Shown: piece after piece, positions 49,295-57,800 of the stretch
Position numbering within the stretch: position 1 is the first letter of the stretch
Layout: each line of letters begins with the position of its first letter
Source: JAGXTF01 sp044224315
Lineage (GTDB): Bacteria > Bacteroidota > Bacteroidia > NS11-12g > UBA955
Direction of reading: 5' to 3'
Length of the DNA stretch: 64,000 bases
NCBI GenBank assembly: GCA_044224315.1
Contig: JBGAKR010000001.1
Coordinates: forward strand, 124,001 to 188,000
Notes under the pieces: generated by a model
What the model was told of the DNA's origin: nothing
The model's input: only the letters and a program-made list of their open reading frames with translations
Database searches by the model: none
Position numbers and translations under genes: made by a program

Positions 49295-50016
49295 CACAGG
49301 AAGGAAAACCCGGCCAGGTAGTGCTGGTAAACAAACCGGTGGGGTGGACCTCATTTCAGGCGGTAAAAAAAGTAAAATGGTTATTACGTGCCAAAAAGGC
49401 AGGCCACGCAGGCACGCTAGATCCTTTGGCCAGTGGCTTGTTGATTATTTGTACTGAAAAACAAACCAAAACAATCCAATCCATACAGGATGCTGAAAAG
49501 GAGTACACAGGTACCATAGTTTTGGGTGCCACTACTCCCAGTTATGATCTTGAAACCGAGGTAAATGGCACCTACCCTACTTCGCATATCGATGCGGCAT
49601 TGGTAGAGACAGTACTTGCCAGCTTCAGGGGCGAAATTCTGCAGGCACCACCGCTATATTCGGCCATAAAAGTAGATGGGCAAAGGGCTTACAATATGGC
49701 GCGCGGAGGAGTAGAACATGAAATGAAAAAAAGGCCGGTTATTATTAAAGAATTGGAGGTACAAAGCCTTCAATTGCCCGAACTCAAATTTAGGGTAGTA
49801 TGCAGCAAAGGCACTTACATACGTTCATTGGCGCATGATATAGGTTTAGCCCTGGGCAGTGGTGGGTACTTAACAGAATTGGTTCGCACCCGGATTGGCC
49901 CTTTTCGCTTAGAAAATGCCAAAACGCCTGCCGAAATGGAACAAGAAATAAAGTTGGGCAACGCAAGTTTGGAAAACAACGTCTTACCTGCAACTGACAT
50001 TGCCAAAACCGAATGA
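49291..50016 (+). CDS. truB: tRNA pseudouridine-55 synthase TruB
   Basis: A 241-residue TruB that forms pseudouridine 55 in the T arm of tRNAs. It has the start VNKPVGWTSFQAVKKVKWL, the catalytic Asp motif GHAGTLDPLASGLLI, PPLYSAIKVDGQRAYNMAR, and KGTYIRSLAHDIGLALGSGG. The PUA-like C-terminal extension is absent or short, as often in Bacteroidota. The start is GTG (GTGA overlapping the previous stop). Confidence 0.95.
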   Translation: MTQEGKPGQVVLVNKPVGWTSFQAVKKVKWLLRAKKAGHAGTLDPLASGLLIICTEKQTKTIQSIQDAEKEYTGTIVLGATTPSYDLETEVNGTYPTSHIDAALVETVLASFRGEILQAPPLYSAIKVDGQRAYNMARGGVEHEMKKRPVIIKELEVQSLQLPELKFRVVCSKGTYIRSLAHDIGLALGSGGYLTELVRTRIGPFRLENAKTPAEMEQEIKLGNASLENNVLPATDIAKTE

Positions 50017-50023
50017 TGTAGTT

Positions 50024-50046
50024 TTGGCGAGGTTTTTGTAAATTTG
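50024..50046 (+). promoter_or_regulatory. Candidate promoter of the TlpA-type gene
   Basis: TTG at 50024-50026, a 12-bp spacer, TAAATTTG at 50039-50046; the ATG follows after 8 nt. Confidence 0.45.
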
Positions 50047-50054
50047 AACAATAG

Positions 50055-51266
50055 ATGAAACTCAAAACCCTGGTTTACCTTCTTTCAGGATTAATGCTGG
50101 CAACAGCATTGCATAGCTGCACCAATGCCAAGGCTGGACAAATGCGTCAAAATGTAGAGGCATGGATCAGTGATATTTTAACCCCAAGTAATACCACCCT
50201 TGAAAAAGCTGAGACCGGATATGAACTCAAATCCAGCTTAAAAAACAAACCCAACAACCTGGTAATTTTATGGGAAATGGGTGAAAATCTGGTATTAATA
50301 GACAGTACCCGCACGGATGCTGCAGGAAATTTCAAATTCAAAGGCAATATCAAAGAACCCGTTTATTGCATGTTGCAATGGGGTGAAAACAGCAATATTT
50401 ATTTGTATATCGACAATAAAACCAATGCTACGCTTGAAATAAACCCCGATGATCCTGCCAACTATTCCATTCAGGGAAAGGGAATAGAAGGTACCATGGA
50501 ACTGAAAGATCTGATATCTTTAAACAATAGCTTTAACATACAATTTGGCAATATTGAAAACCAAATCAATAAATTGGGCAATACCCCCGAAGCCTATGGG
50601 CAAGGCGTGGCGTTGCAAAACCAATTTAGAATGCTGATTAAAAAACGCAATGAAGATATAGAAGCGTTTGCCTTGAGCAAAAAGAAATCATTCCTGCCCT
50701 ATTTTGTTGTCAAATTCAAAGTGTTGGAAGCACCCAGTTTTAAACTGCTGGACCATGCCTTAAAACAGTGTAGGGCTGTAAATCCAACTTCCAAATATAC
50801 CGTAGAAATGGAGGAGCGATTCAAGGCAGAAAGTATGTTTGCCATTGGCGCTGTAGCTCCCGATTTCAGGCTTCCGCAAGTTAATGGCGATACCCTTTCT
50901 TTGAGCTCACTGCGCGGGAAAGTGGTATTAATTGACTTTTGGGCTTCCTGGTGTGGCCCCTGTCGTCGCGAAAATCCATACAATACCAAAATGTATAAGC
51001 GTTTTAAAGACAAAGGTTTTGAGATTTTGGGAGTGTCATTGGATGACAATGCCAGCCGCTGGAAAGGAGCCATTGCGGCTGATAGTTTGGTATGGAAACA
51101 CGTAAGCGAATTGCGCGGCTGGGAAGGCAAAATCAATCGTATGTATCAGATTAGCAGCATACCAAGCACCGTTTTGCTCGATAAACAAGGCAAGATTATT
51201 GCCAAAGGTTTGCGTGGCGAAGAATTGAATGCGAAGTTGACCGAAATTTTCGGCAATGCAGAATAA
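50055..51266 (+). CDS. TlpA-family thiol-disulfide oxidoreductase lipoprotein with DUF4369 domain
   Basis: A 403-residue lipoprotein (ATALHSCT, Cys at 22) whose N-terminal half is a DUF4369-type domain (DSTRTDAAGNFKFKGNI). The C-terminal half is an AhpC/Redoxin-type thioredoxin domain with the redox site WASWCGPCRREN, GVSLDDNASRWKGAI and the cis-Pro region ISSIPSTVLLDKQGKII. These proteins reduce disulfides in the periplasm and are often recharged by DsbD; dsbD in this window could serve that purpose. It may act in cytochrome c maturation or outer-envelope protein repair. Confidence 0.88.
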   Translation: MKLKTLVYLLSGLMLATALHSCTNAKAGQMRQNVEAWISDILTPSNTTLEKAETGYELKSSLKNKPNNLVILWEMGENLVLIDSTRTDAAGNFKFKGNIKEPVYCMLQWGENSNIYLYIDNKTNATLEINPDDPANYSIQGKGIEGTMELKDLISLNNSFNIQFGNIENQINKLGNTPEAYGQGVALQNQFRMLIKKRNEDIEAFALSKKKSFLPYFVVKFKVLEAPSFKLLDHALKQCRAVNPTSKYTVEMEERFKAESMFAIGAVAPDFRLPQVNGDTLSLSSLRGKVVLIDFWASWCGPCRRENPYNTKMYKRFKDKGFEILGVSLDDNASRWKGAIAADSLVWKHVSELRGWEGKINRMYQISSIPSTVLLDKQGKIIAKGLRGEELNAKLTEIFGNAE

Positions 51267-51352
51267 TTGACTGCAAAGTCATCAAAGGAATAATATTATG
51301 TTAATATTGCATTTAAACAGCAATAACACTTGCGTTATTTCTTTGTAACGGA

Positions 51353-52042
51353 ATGATTAAGCAAACACCCCGGATTTTAGTTGTAGACGATGAGCAGGAT
51401 ATTCTCGAAATTATCCGTCATACTTTAAACAAAGAGGGATTCGAGGTACATGTGGCTGCCAATGGTTTTCAGGCCATTGAGCAAGCAAAAAAAGTAAAAC
51501 CCGATTTGATATTAATGGATGTAATGATGCCTGTAATGGATGGGATGGAAGCATGCCGTCAATTAAAGGAAGATTCCGATACATCCGGTATAGCCATTGT
51601 ATTTCTTACCGCACGCAGTGAAGAATTTGCTGAGCTGGCAGGTTTTGAGGCAGGTGCAGATGACTATATTGCCAAGCCTATCAGACCCCGGGTATTATTG
51701 AGCCGTTTAAAAGCCATTTTACGCCGACGTAATGTGATTGAAAATTCAAATCCGGAAAGCCAGGATTTTGGAAATTTAAAAATCGACCGTGAAAGATTTT
51801 TAGTGGAATACAACGGAAAAAAATTGCAGTTTCCGCGCAAAGAATTTGAACTGCTATCTTTTCTTGCAAGCCGCCCGGGACGGGTATTCAGCCGCGATGA
51901 AATTTTAGAAAATGTGTGGGGCAATGAGGTTTTGGTTGTAGACCGTACCATTGATGTGCATGTGCGCAAAATCCGCGAAAAACTGGATGAGAAATTTATT
52001 TACACTGTAAAAGGTGTAGGTTATAAATTCGAGCTGGAATAA
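51353..52042 (+). CDS. OmpR/PhoB-family response regulator
   Basis: A 229-residue two-domain regulator. The receiver has ILVVDDEQDILEII (acidic pocket), the phospho-acceptor Asp in DLILMDVMMPVMDG, the Thr in VFLTARSEE and the Lys in DDYIAKPIRPRVL. The C-terminal winged-helix DNA-binding domain (FPRKEFELLSFLASRPGRVF and TIDVHVRKIREKL) follows. The length fits the PhoB subfamily. No histidine kinase gene is nearby, so the cognate sensor is elsewhere. Upstream sequence shows no clear TAnnTTTG. Confidence 0.93.
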   Translation: MIKQTPRILVVDDEQDILEIIRHTLNKEGFEVHVAANGFQAIEQAKKVKPDLILMDVMMPVMDGMEACRQLKEDSDTSGIAIVFLTARSEEFAELAGFEAGADDYIAKPIRPRVLLSRLKAILRRRNVIENSNPESQDFGNLKIDRERFLVEYNGKKLQFPRKEFELLSFLASRPGRVFSRDEILENVWGNEVLVVDRTIDVHVRKIREKLDEKFIYTVKGVGYKFELE

Positions 52043-52045
52043 GGC

Positions 52046-53269
52046 TTAACGAGGTTTTAAGGCCGATAAAATCCCGGCCGCTTTTACTGCACACTCTTCG
52101 TATTCCTTTTCTGCATCGCTTTCATATACAATGGCTCCGCCTACATTGTAAATCAATGTTTCGGTATCCCTGTCAAACTGTAAACTACGAATAACCACAT
52201 TGGTATCAAAGTCTCCATTTTGATACCATCCCACTGCACCGCTATACCACCCACGTTTAAAGTTTTCGTAGCGTTCAATCTCATTCATTACCATAATTTT
52301 CGGAGCCCCGGTCATGCTGCCCATAGGAAATGTGGCCTTTACAATCTGATTAAATTCCACATCACCTCTGGTTTCACCGGTAATTAGAGAAACCATTTGA
52401 TGCACGTGGCTGTATGAATATATTTTACACAACTCTTTTACCTGCACTGTACCGTTTTTGCATACTACCGACAAATCATTGCGCACCAAATCGGTAATCA
52501 TAATATTTTCTGCACGGTCTTTTTCTGAATTTTCCAGCTCGGCTGCTATCAGGCTATCGGCTTCTTTGTCTGGTAACCTTTTTCGGGTTCCTTTAATGGG
52601 TTGAGAAATAAGATTGCTTCCATGTTTGCGCAAAAAACGTTCGGGGCTGCTGCACAATAAATATTTGGAACCCAGCTTAAAAAATACAGCAAAAGGCGCA
52701 GGTGCCGTTTTATTGAGTTTATAAAACGCGGCATAGGGATCGAAATCATTCACCTCGTCTGCAGTCCATTCAATGCAATAATTCAGTTCATAAAAATCTC
52801 CGTTTTCAATTTGCTTCTTAATTGATTCGATATTTTTGTAATAATCTTCTGCAGGGGTGCGGCATTTCCAATCAAGCTCTGCGCTATAATCCGAATTTAA
52901 TTCGGTTTTATTTTCAGAAATTAAATGTAGTGTATTTTGCTCTATTTCCAAACAGCGGTTTACCACCAATAATTCGGTGGGTGAAAAAAAATAAAAATCC
53001 GGAATAGGCACGGCAGCTGGGTTATTGCTACTAAGTACTTCAATTTTATTTTTATAATCATAGCCAATAAATCCCAATTTTAAATCATTGGATTTTTCTA
53101 ATGCATCGGGGTTATAATATGCCTCTTTTTCCCCAAATCCGGCAACCAATTGAAATCTTCCGTAAGGGTCGGTAAAGTTATTGGAAACCAATATACAGGC
53201 CACTTCAAAATTTTGGGCATGTAATAAAAGTTCGGGTAATCGGGCTTGAAAATCAAAACTACTTTCCAC
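52046..53269 (-). CDS. pabB: Aminodeoxychorismate synthase component I (PabB-like)
   Basis: A 407-residue chorismate-binding enzyme. PIKGTRKRLPDKEADSL carries the Lys of the PIKGT motif that distinguishes ADC synthase (nucleophile Lys) from anthranilate synthase (PIAGT), and MGSMTGAPKIMVMNEIERYE and GAVGWYQNGDFDTNVVIRSL complete the active site. It makes 4-amino-4-deoxychorismate toward folate. The N-terminal domain is shorter than in E. coli PabB. It follows uvrC by 2 bp on the minus strand. No pabA or pabC is adjacent. Confidence 0.82.
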   Translation of the reverse strand: MESSFDFQARLPELLLHAQNFEVACILVSNNFTDPYGRFQLVAGFGEKEAYYNPDALEKSNDLKLGFIGYDYKNKIEVLSSNNPAAVPIPDFYFFSPTELLVVNRCLEIEQNTLHLISENKTELNSDYSAELDWKCRTPAEDYYKNIESIKKQIENGDFYELNYCIEWTADEVNDFDPYAAFYKLNKTAPAPFAVFFKLGSKYLLCSSPERFLRKHGSNLISQPIKGTRKRLPDKEADSLIAAELENSEKDRAENIMITDLVRNDLSVVCKNGTVQVKELCKIYSYSHVHQMVSLITGETRGDVEFNQIVKATFPMGSMTGAPKIMVMNEIERYENFKRGWYSGAVGWYQNGDFDTNVVIRSLQFDRDTETLIYNVGGAIVYESDAEKEYEECAVKAAGILSALKPR

Positions 53270-53271
53270 AA

Positions 53272-55083
53272 TTACTTCGAATTTTTTTGATTAAAATATT
53301 CCAGTATTTTTTCGGCTCTGGAGAAACCTACCACTTCGGCTATTTCGTCTTTAGAGGCGGCAGCTACCCGTTTTACGGACTTAAAAACGCGCAATAAACT
53401 GCGTGCCATTTCCTCTCCTATCCCCGGTATTTCAGTAAGTTCGGTTTTTAGCGTACCTTTATCTCTGCGACCCCGGTGGTGGGTAATTCCAAACCGGTGG
53501 GCTTCATCGCGCATTTGCTGAATAATTTTCAGGCTCTCCGATTTTTTATCGATATACAGTGGCAGTGGATCTTCGGGGTAATAGATTTCTTCCAATCGTT
53601 TTGCTATGCCTACAATGGCTATTGTTCCATACAAACCCAGGGCTTTCAGGGCATCTACAGCTGCACCCAATTGCCCTTTGCCCCCGTCAATTACAATCAG
53701 CTGCGGCAATTCTTTACCTTCTTCCAATTGCCTGGAATATCTTCGGGTAATTACTTCGTGCATTGTAGCAAAATCATCCGGACCCTCCACTGTTTTTACA
53801 TTAAAATGGCGGTACTCGTTTTTTGCAGGTTTTCCATTGATAAATACCACACAGGCCGAAACCGGATATGCGCCCTGAAAATTACTGTTGTCAAAACATT
53901 CCATGCGCCGCGGTTGCTCGGTTAGTTTTAAATCCTCGCGCATTTGTTCCATAACCCTATCTATACGTACATCGGGGTTTAATTTTTCGTACTGCGCCAG
54001 TTTCTCTTTTTTATAAAGCAATGCATTTTTAAGGCTTAATTCAAGCAGTTTTCGTTTTTCGCCTGCCTTCGGCACGGTAAAAGTGATTTGGTTTTCTTCC
54101 AACTCCAACTCAAATGGCAAAATAACCTCAGTACTCAGCCCTGAGCCATAAGCTGCCTGCATTTCACCGAATGCCAGCATCAGCATTTCCGCATCGGTTT
54201 CGTCGAGTTTTTTCTTAAATTCAAGGTTTCTTGAGATTATTATTAATCCATTTCCAACCCTTAAAAAATTAATAAACGCAATTTTTTCTGTACTCGAAAT
54301 TGTGTAAACATCCAGGTTGCCAGTGTGCATACTTACTACTGCACTCTTATGCTGGTAGCGGTCCAGTACATCTAACTTTTCCTTAAATTCATGGGCCCTT
54401 TCAAATTGTAAATCAGCCGCAGCTTGCTGCATATTTTCTTTCAAATGCCTGCGCACTTCGGCCAGATTTCCTTTTAATAAATGCTTTATACTTTTTATAC
54501 TTTCGTTGTATTCCTCTTCGGTTTGTTTGCCTTCGCATGGCCCTTTGCAATTGCCTATCTGATATTCAAGGCAGATGCGAAATTTTCCAGCTTTTATATT
54601 TTCATCGGATAAAACCAGGTTGCAATTTCGGGTTGGATATAATTTTTTTACCAAATCCAAAACGGTGTGCATAATACGTGGAGATGCATACGGACCGAAG
54701 TATTCCGAGCCATCTTTGAGTGGGTTGCGCATGGCAAAAACTTTTGGAAAACGGTCGTTTGTGATTTTTATAAAGGGGTAACTTTTATCATCCTTCAGGT
54801 TGATATTATACCGGGGTTGAAACTCTTTTATCAGGCTATTTTCCAGCAGCAGGGCATCCATTTCGGTGTCTACTACTGTAAAATCTATATGCTCTATTTT
54901 GGAAACCAACACTGCTGTTTTGCGATTTTCGTGTTGGAGTTTATTAAAATAGCTGCTTACCCGTTTCTTTAAATTTTTAGCTTTCCCTACATAAATTATA
55001 TTTTTTTCAGCATCGAAATACTTATACACCCCGGGTAAATCGGGCAACAAGGACAGTGTTTTTTTTAAATTTTCGGGTGCCAA
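53272..55083 (-). CDS. uvrC: Excinuclease ABC subunit C
   Basis: A 603-residue UvrC of nucleotide excision repair. It has the GIY-YIG nuclease start LPDLPGVYKYFDAEKNIIYVGKAKNL, the UVR domain LQFERAHEFKEKLD, the RNase H-like C-terminal nuclease region ECFDNSNFQGAYPVSACVVF and IVIDGGKGQLGAA, and a terminal helix-hairpin-helix pair (ELTEIPGIGEEMARSLL). The start is TTG at 55083; a TAAATTTG element lies 7 nt upstream. pabB follows and is probably on the same transcript. Confidence 0.95.
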   Translation of the reverse strand: MAPENLKKTLSLLPDLPGVYKYFDAEKNIIYVGKAKNLKKRVSSYFNKLQHENRKTAVLVSKIEHIDFTVVDTEMDALLLENSLIKEFQPRYNINLKDDKSYPFIKITNDRFPKVFAMRNPLKDGSEYFGPYASPRIMHTVLDLVKKLYPTRNCNLVLSDENIKAGKFRICLEYQIGNCKGPCEGKQTEEEYNESIKSIKHLLKGNLAEVRRHLKENMQQAAADLQFERAHEFKEKLDVLDRYQHKSAVVSMHTGNLDVYTISSTEKIAFINFLRVGNGLIIISRNLEFKKKLDETDAEMLMLAFGEMQAAYGSGLSTEVILPFELELEENQITFTVPKAGEKRKLLELSLKNALLYKKEKLAQYEKLNPDVRIDRVMEQMREDLKLTEQPRRMECFDNSNFQGAYPVSACVVFINGKPAKNEYRHFNVKTVEGPDDFATMHEVITRRYSRQLEEGKELPQLIVIDGGKGQLGAAVDALKALGLYGTIAIVGIAKRLEEIYYPEDPLPLYIDKKSESLKIIQQMRDEAHRFGITHHRGRRDKGTLKTELTEIPGIGEEMARSLLRVFKSVKRVAAASKDEIAEVVGFSRAEKILEYFNQKNSK

Positions 55084-55090
55084 TTCAAAG

Positions 55091-55098
55091 CAAATTTA
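55091..55098 (-). promoter_or_regulatory. Candidate -7 element of uvrC
   Basis: The minus strand reads TAAATTTG, 7 nt before the TTG start codon. Confidence 0.45.
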
Positions 55099-55154
55099 CA
55101 GCAAGCTTTTGGGGTTGAAAAAAGATTTTGGCATTTTTCTACAATCGGGCTGGT

Positions 55155-55973
55155 CTATAGTTCGGCATGTTTTGAAATTACCTTTTCGCCAAAAAACAAG
55201 TTACCAAGGGCATCAAAATCCTCGGTTGAGTCTGTGGTATAAAAACTGCAATGGCCGTTTGTTGAAATCCGGGTTTCAAATTCACTGTGCCTGCCTAGGT
55301 AATCTTTAAGACTCGCCGCCACTATGGCCCCTTGCGAAACCACTTCAACCTCGGCTGGCAGGTATTGTTTGATTTTTGGAATCAGCAGTGGATAATGGGT
55401 GCAACCCAGCAAAATGGTATCGATCTGCGAATCGTGTTTGAGTATATTTTGTATATGTTTTTGAACAAAATAATCGGCACCCGGGCCTTCATGTTCGCGG
55501 TTTTCTACCAATGGCACCCACATAGGGCAAGCTTCCTGGTACACATTAACTTTGGGAAAAAACCTGGCAATTTCTACCGGATATGAGTTTGATAACACGG
55601 TACCACGTGTAGCTACAATCCCAATATGCCCCGTTTTTGAATGCAATCCAATGGTTTCGGTAGTTGGGCGCAGTACGCCCAATACTCTATGTCCAGGCCA
55701 GCGCTGTAAATCATTTTGCTGAATATTGCGTAAAGCTTTTGCCGATGCCGTGTTGCAAGCTAAAATTACCAATTTACACCCTCTGTTAAAAAGCCATTCT
55801 ACACACTCCAGGGTATATTTATAAACCGAATCAAAACTGCGTGTGCCATAGGGTGCACGGGCATTGTCGCCTAAGTACAGATAGTCGTATTGGGGCATTT
55901 CTTTTCTGAAATCGCGCAATATGGTTAACCCACCAATACCCGAATCGAATACCCCAATCGGAAACTGTTCCAT
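55155..55973 (-). CDS. murI: Glutamate racemase
   Basis: A 272-residue MurI that makes D-glutamate for peptidoglycan. It has the N-terminal IGVFDSGIGGLTILRDFRKE (catalytic Asp region), YLGDNARAPYG, the first catalytic Cys in LVILACNTASAKAL, and the second in LLGCTHYPLLIPKI. Length is typical. It lies just downstream of the terminator of the Skp genes and is thus probably transcribed from its own unseen promoter. Confidence 0.95.
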   Translation of the reverse strand: MEQFPIGVFDSGIGGLTILRDFRKEMPQYDYLYLGDNARAPYGTRSFDSVYKYTLECVEWLFNRGCKLVILACNTASAKALRNIQQNDLQRWPGHRVLGVLRPTTETIGLHSKTGHIGIVATRGTVLSNSYPVEIARFFPKVNVYQEACPMWVPLVENREHEGPGADYFVQKHIQNILKHDSQIDTILLGCTHYPLLIPKIKQYLPAEVEVVSQGAIVAASLKDYLGRHSEFETRISTNGHCSFYTTDSTEDFDALGNLFFGEKVISKHAEL

Positions 55974-55989
55974 TTATATGCAAAGGAAT

Positions 55990-56018
55990 AAAAAAAAGGC
56001 CCAGTTGGGCCTTTTTTT
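55990..56018. terminator. Intrinsic terminator downstream of the Skp pair
   Basis: A-run, GGCCCA, GT, TGGGCC, T-run: a perfect inverted repeat with U-tract in either direction, located between skp genes and murI. Confidence 0.85.
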
Positions 56019-56036
56019 GTTATTTAATTTAAATAA

Positions 56037-56633
56037 TTACTTGGGTGCAACAGCACTTCCGGCTGGTTTTGGGGTTTTGGGTTTCTTGGCTTCAGCGCGC
56101 ATGTACTTAATAACTGCATCCGACAAATCATCGGAGGTATTGCCATTGTAAATCATTAGCTCATTAGAAATATCCAACACCTGGGTATAACCTCTTTGTT
56201 TGGCAATGATTTTGGCAGAAGCCTTGATACTATCCAAAATCGGCATCAGCAGCTCATTTTGCTTGCGCTGAATCAACTCCTGGTACTTCTGATTTTTATT
56301 GTAAATATTTTCATCCAGGGTTTTCAAAGTATTTTCCATCATTTCTTTAATGATAGGATCTACACTCACCCCTTTGGTATAAGCATCATACTCGGCTAGT
56401 TTGGCGTCGTATTCTTTTTTCATGGTGGCTAAATCTTCATTAAAATAATCATTCAGCACTTTTAACTGGGCAATGGCAGAGTCTTTCATAGGAAGAGAGT
56501 CTAACACATTGCGTTGATTGATGAATCCGATTTTTTGGGCAACTACTTTGCCTGGCTGAGCCATAACTGTTGTGAAAGCAGCCAGCACGAATGCCGTTGC
56601 AAGGAACCATTTTTTCATTTTATCTTGTTTCAA
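56037..56633 (-). CDS. OmpH/Skp-family periplasmic chaperone (second of a tandem pair)
   Basis: A 198-residue secreted protein with a signal peptide (ending TTVMAQ) and the Skp layout: IGFINQRNVLDSLPMKD strand, then a long coiled coil (DLATMKKEYDAKLAEYDAYT to LDENIYNKNQKYQELIQRKQ), then ILDSIKASAKIIAKQRGYTQ and a terminal Ala/Pro tail. Skp trimers hold unfolded outer-membrane proteins. It is the downstream member of a tandem duplicate with 10 bp between. An internal Met (56618) is an equally good start. Confidence 0.88.
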   Translation of the reverse strand: MKQDKMKKWFLATAFVLAAFTTVMAQPGKVVAQKIGFINQRNVLDSLPMKDSAIAQLKVLNDYFNEDLATMKKEYDAKLAEYDAYTKGVSVDPIIKEMMENTLKTLDENIYNKNQKYQELIQRKQNELLMPILDSIKASAKIIAKQRGYTQVLDISNELMIYNGNTSDDLSDAVIKYMRAEAKKPKTPKPAGSAVAPK

Positions 56634-56643
56634 TTAATATTTG

Positions 56644-57180
56644 TTATTTTTTGTCTTCAGGTTTCTGGTCTACGGGTATACCCAGTTCTTCCATTACCTC
56701 GTATGTTTTATCATATTTAGGATCGGCATATAGCATGACTACCCCACCTGCTTTATCAAAAATAAAGGCTAAGCCCTCTTTTTTAGCCACTTTTTGCACG
56801 GCTTCATAAATTTTATCCTGAATGGGCTTTACCAATTCTTCGCGTTTTTTGAATAATTCACCGTTTTGGCCAAATTTTTCCTCGCGAAATTTAAATAGTT
56901 CATTCTCTTTGGCCACGATTGCATCTTCTTTGGCTTTCTTCTGATCGCGGTTCAACAACACTTCCTCTGCACGGTAGTCTTTATACATCTGGTCTATTTC
57001 TACCTGCATTGCATCGGCTTTTGCTTGCCATTCAGCTGCCAAATCATCCAGTTGTTTCTGGGCAGATTTGTATTCAGGCATTTTTCCCAAAATCAAATCC
57101 GAGTCGATATACCCGATTTTTTGAGCCGCCAACGGGGCTGTAACCATTGCTATTAAAGCAATTGCGATGTTCTTTATCAT
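56644..57180 (-). CDS. OmpH/Skp-family periplasmic chaperone (first of a tandem pair)
   Basis: A 178-residue Skp-like protein with a signal peptide (about 1-19, ending LAAQ), IGYIDSDLILGKMPEYKSAQ, a coiled coil rich in Lys/Glu, and the C-terminal VQKVAKKEGLAFIFDKAGGV characteristic of OmpH. The pair probably arose by tandem duplication, and both may assist outer-membrane protein delivery. It is transcribed from the candidate promoter at 57213-57220 and is first of the pair. Confidence 0.9.
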   Translation of the reverse strand: MIKNIAIALIAMVTAPLAAQKIGYIDSDLILGKMPEYKSAQKQLDDLAAEWQAKADAMQVEIDQMYKDYRAEEVLLNRDQKKAKEDAIVAKENELFKFREEKFGQNGELFKKREELVKPIQDKIYEAVQKVAKKEGLAFIFDKAGGVVMLYADPKYDKTYEVMEELGIPVDQKPEDKK

Positions 57181-57212
57181 GGTGTTCTAATAATTAATTC
57201 CAAACTACGTGC

Positions 57213-57220
57213 CAAAGGTA
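57213..57220 (-). promoter_or_regulatory. Candidate -7 element of the Skp pair
   Basis: The minus strand reads TACCTTTG, 32 nt before the ATG of the first Skp gene. Confidence 0.5.
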
Positions 57221-57263
57221 AACAGGAATAGGAAAATATTACGGATTTCGACCAAATAGGTTA

Positions 57264-57800
57264 CTAATGTTTTAATATAAATTCTTCGGTTTCTATCCAC
57301 TGGCTTAGCTGTTTAGCCCTATCAATAATTTGTGCCTGCACCTTTACAGTATCCGGTTTCAGGCCCAGGGGTTTGGCTGGTATTTTCAGCTCAAGGTCGC
57401 CTTCTATCCATTTGTATCGTCCTTTTGGGGTAATTGTGGGGATCCGTTCGTGGAAATTAAGCGAATCGCCCGGTGAAAAAGGGTTTTGTAATTTTTGCCA
57501 CTTGCCGTTTTTCTTTTCCAGCATCCATACTTTCAGGTTGTAAAAAAAGGGTTTGCCATTGGCAAAATCGCCCAGGGTATCGCCAGGTTCCAGGCCAATA
57601 TCCCCATCTCCATCGGTATAATGCATATTTACCAGAATAAAAGAATCCAAGCCAAATCCATTGTCATACTTGGTAAACCAATTTAATGCAAGGAAAGGTG
57701 TGTTGGAGAACTTATTTTTGTCGGTCTTACACGACATGGCAAAGCCCATGCTCAAAATGGCGAATATGAGAGAAAACCGGCTTGAAAATGAGATATTCAA
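57264..57800 (-). CDS. Uncharacterised lipoprotein
   Basis: From the TTG at 57800 this is 178 residues with a lipoprotein signal (FAILSMGFAMSC). The mature protein has an Asp/Gly-rich segment (MHYTDGDGDIGLEPGDTLG) that resembles calcium-binding or dockerin-like loops, and a beta-rich remainder ending QWIETEEFILKH. I do not recognise a named family. The frame also runs to GTG at 57863, but the chosen start gives a normal signal. Its 5' end overlaps the start of the divergent LuxE-like gene by about 35 bp. Confidence 0.55.
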   Translation of the reverse strand: MNISFSSRFSLIFAILSMGFAMSCKTDKNKFSNTPFLALNWFTKYDNGFGLDSFILVNMHYTDGDGDIGLEPGDTLGDFANGKPFFYNLKVWMLEKKNGKWQKLQNPFSPGDSLNFHERIPTITPKGRYKWIEGDLELKIPAKPLGLKPDTVKVQAQIIDRAKQLSQWIETEEFILKH

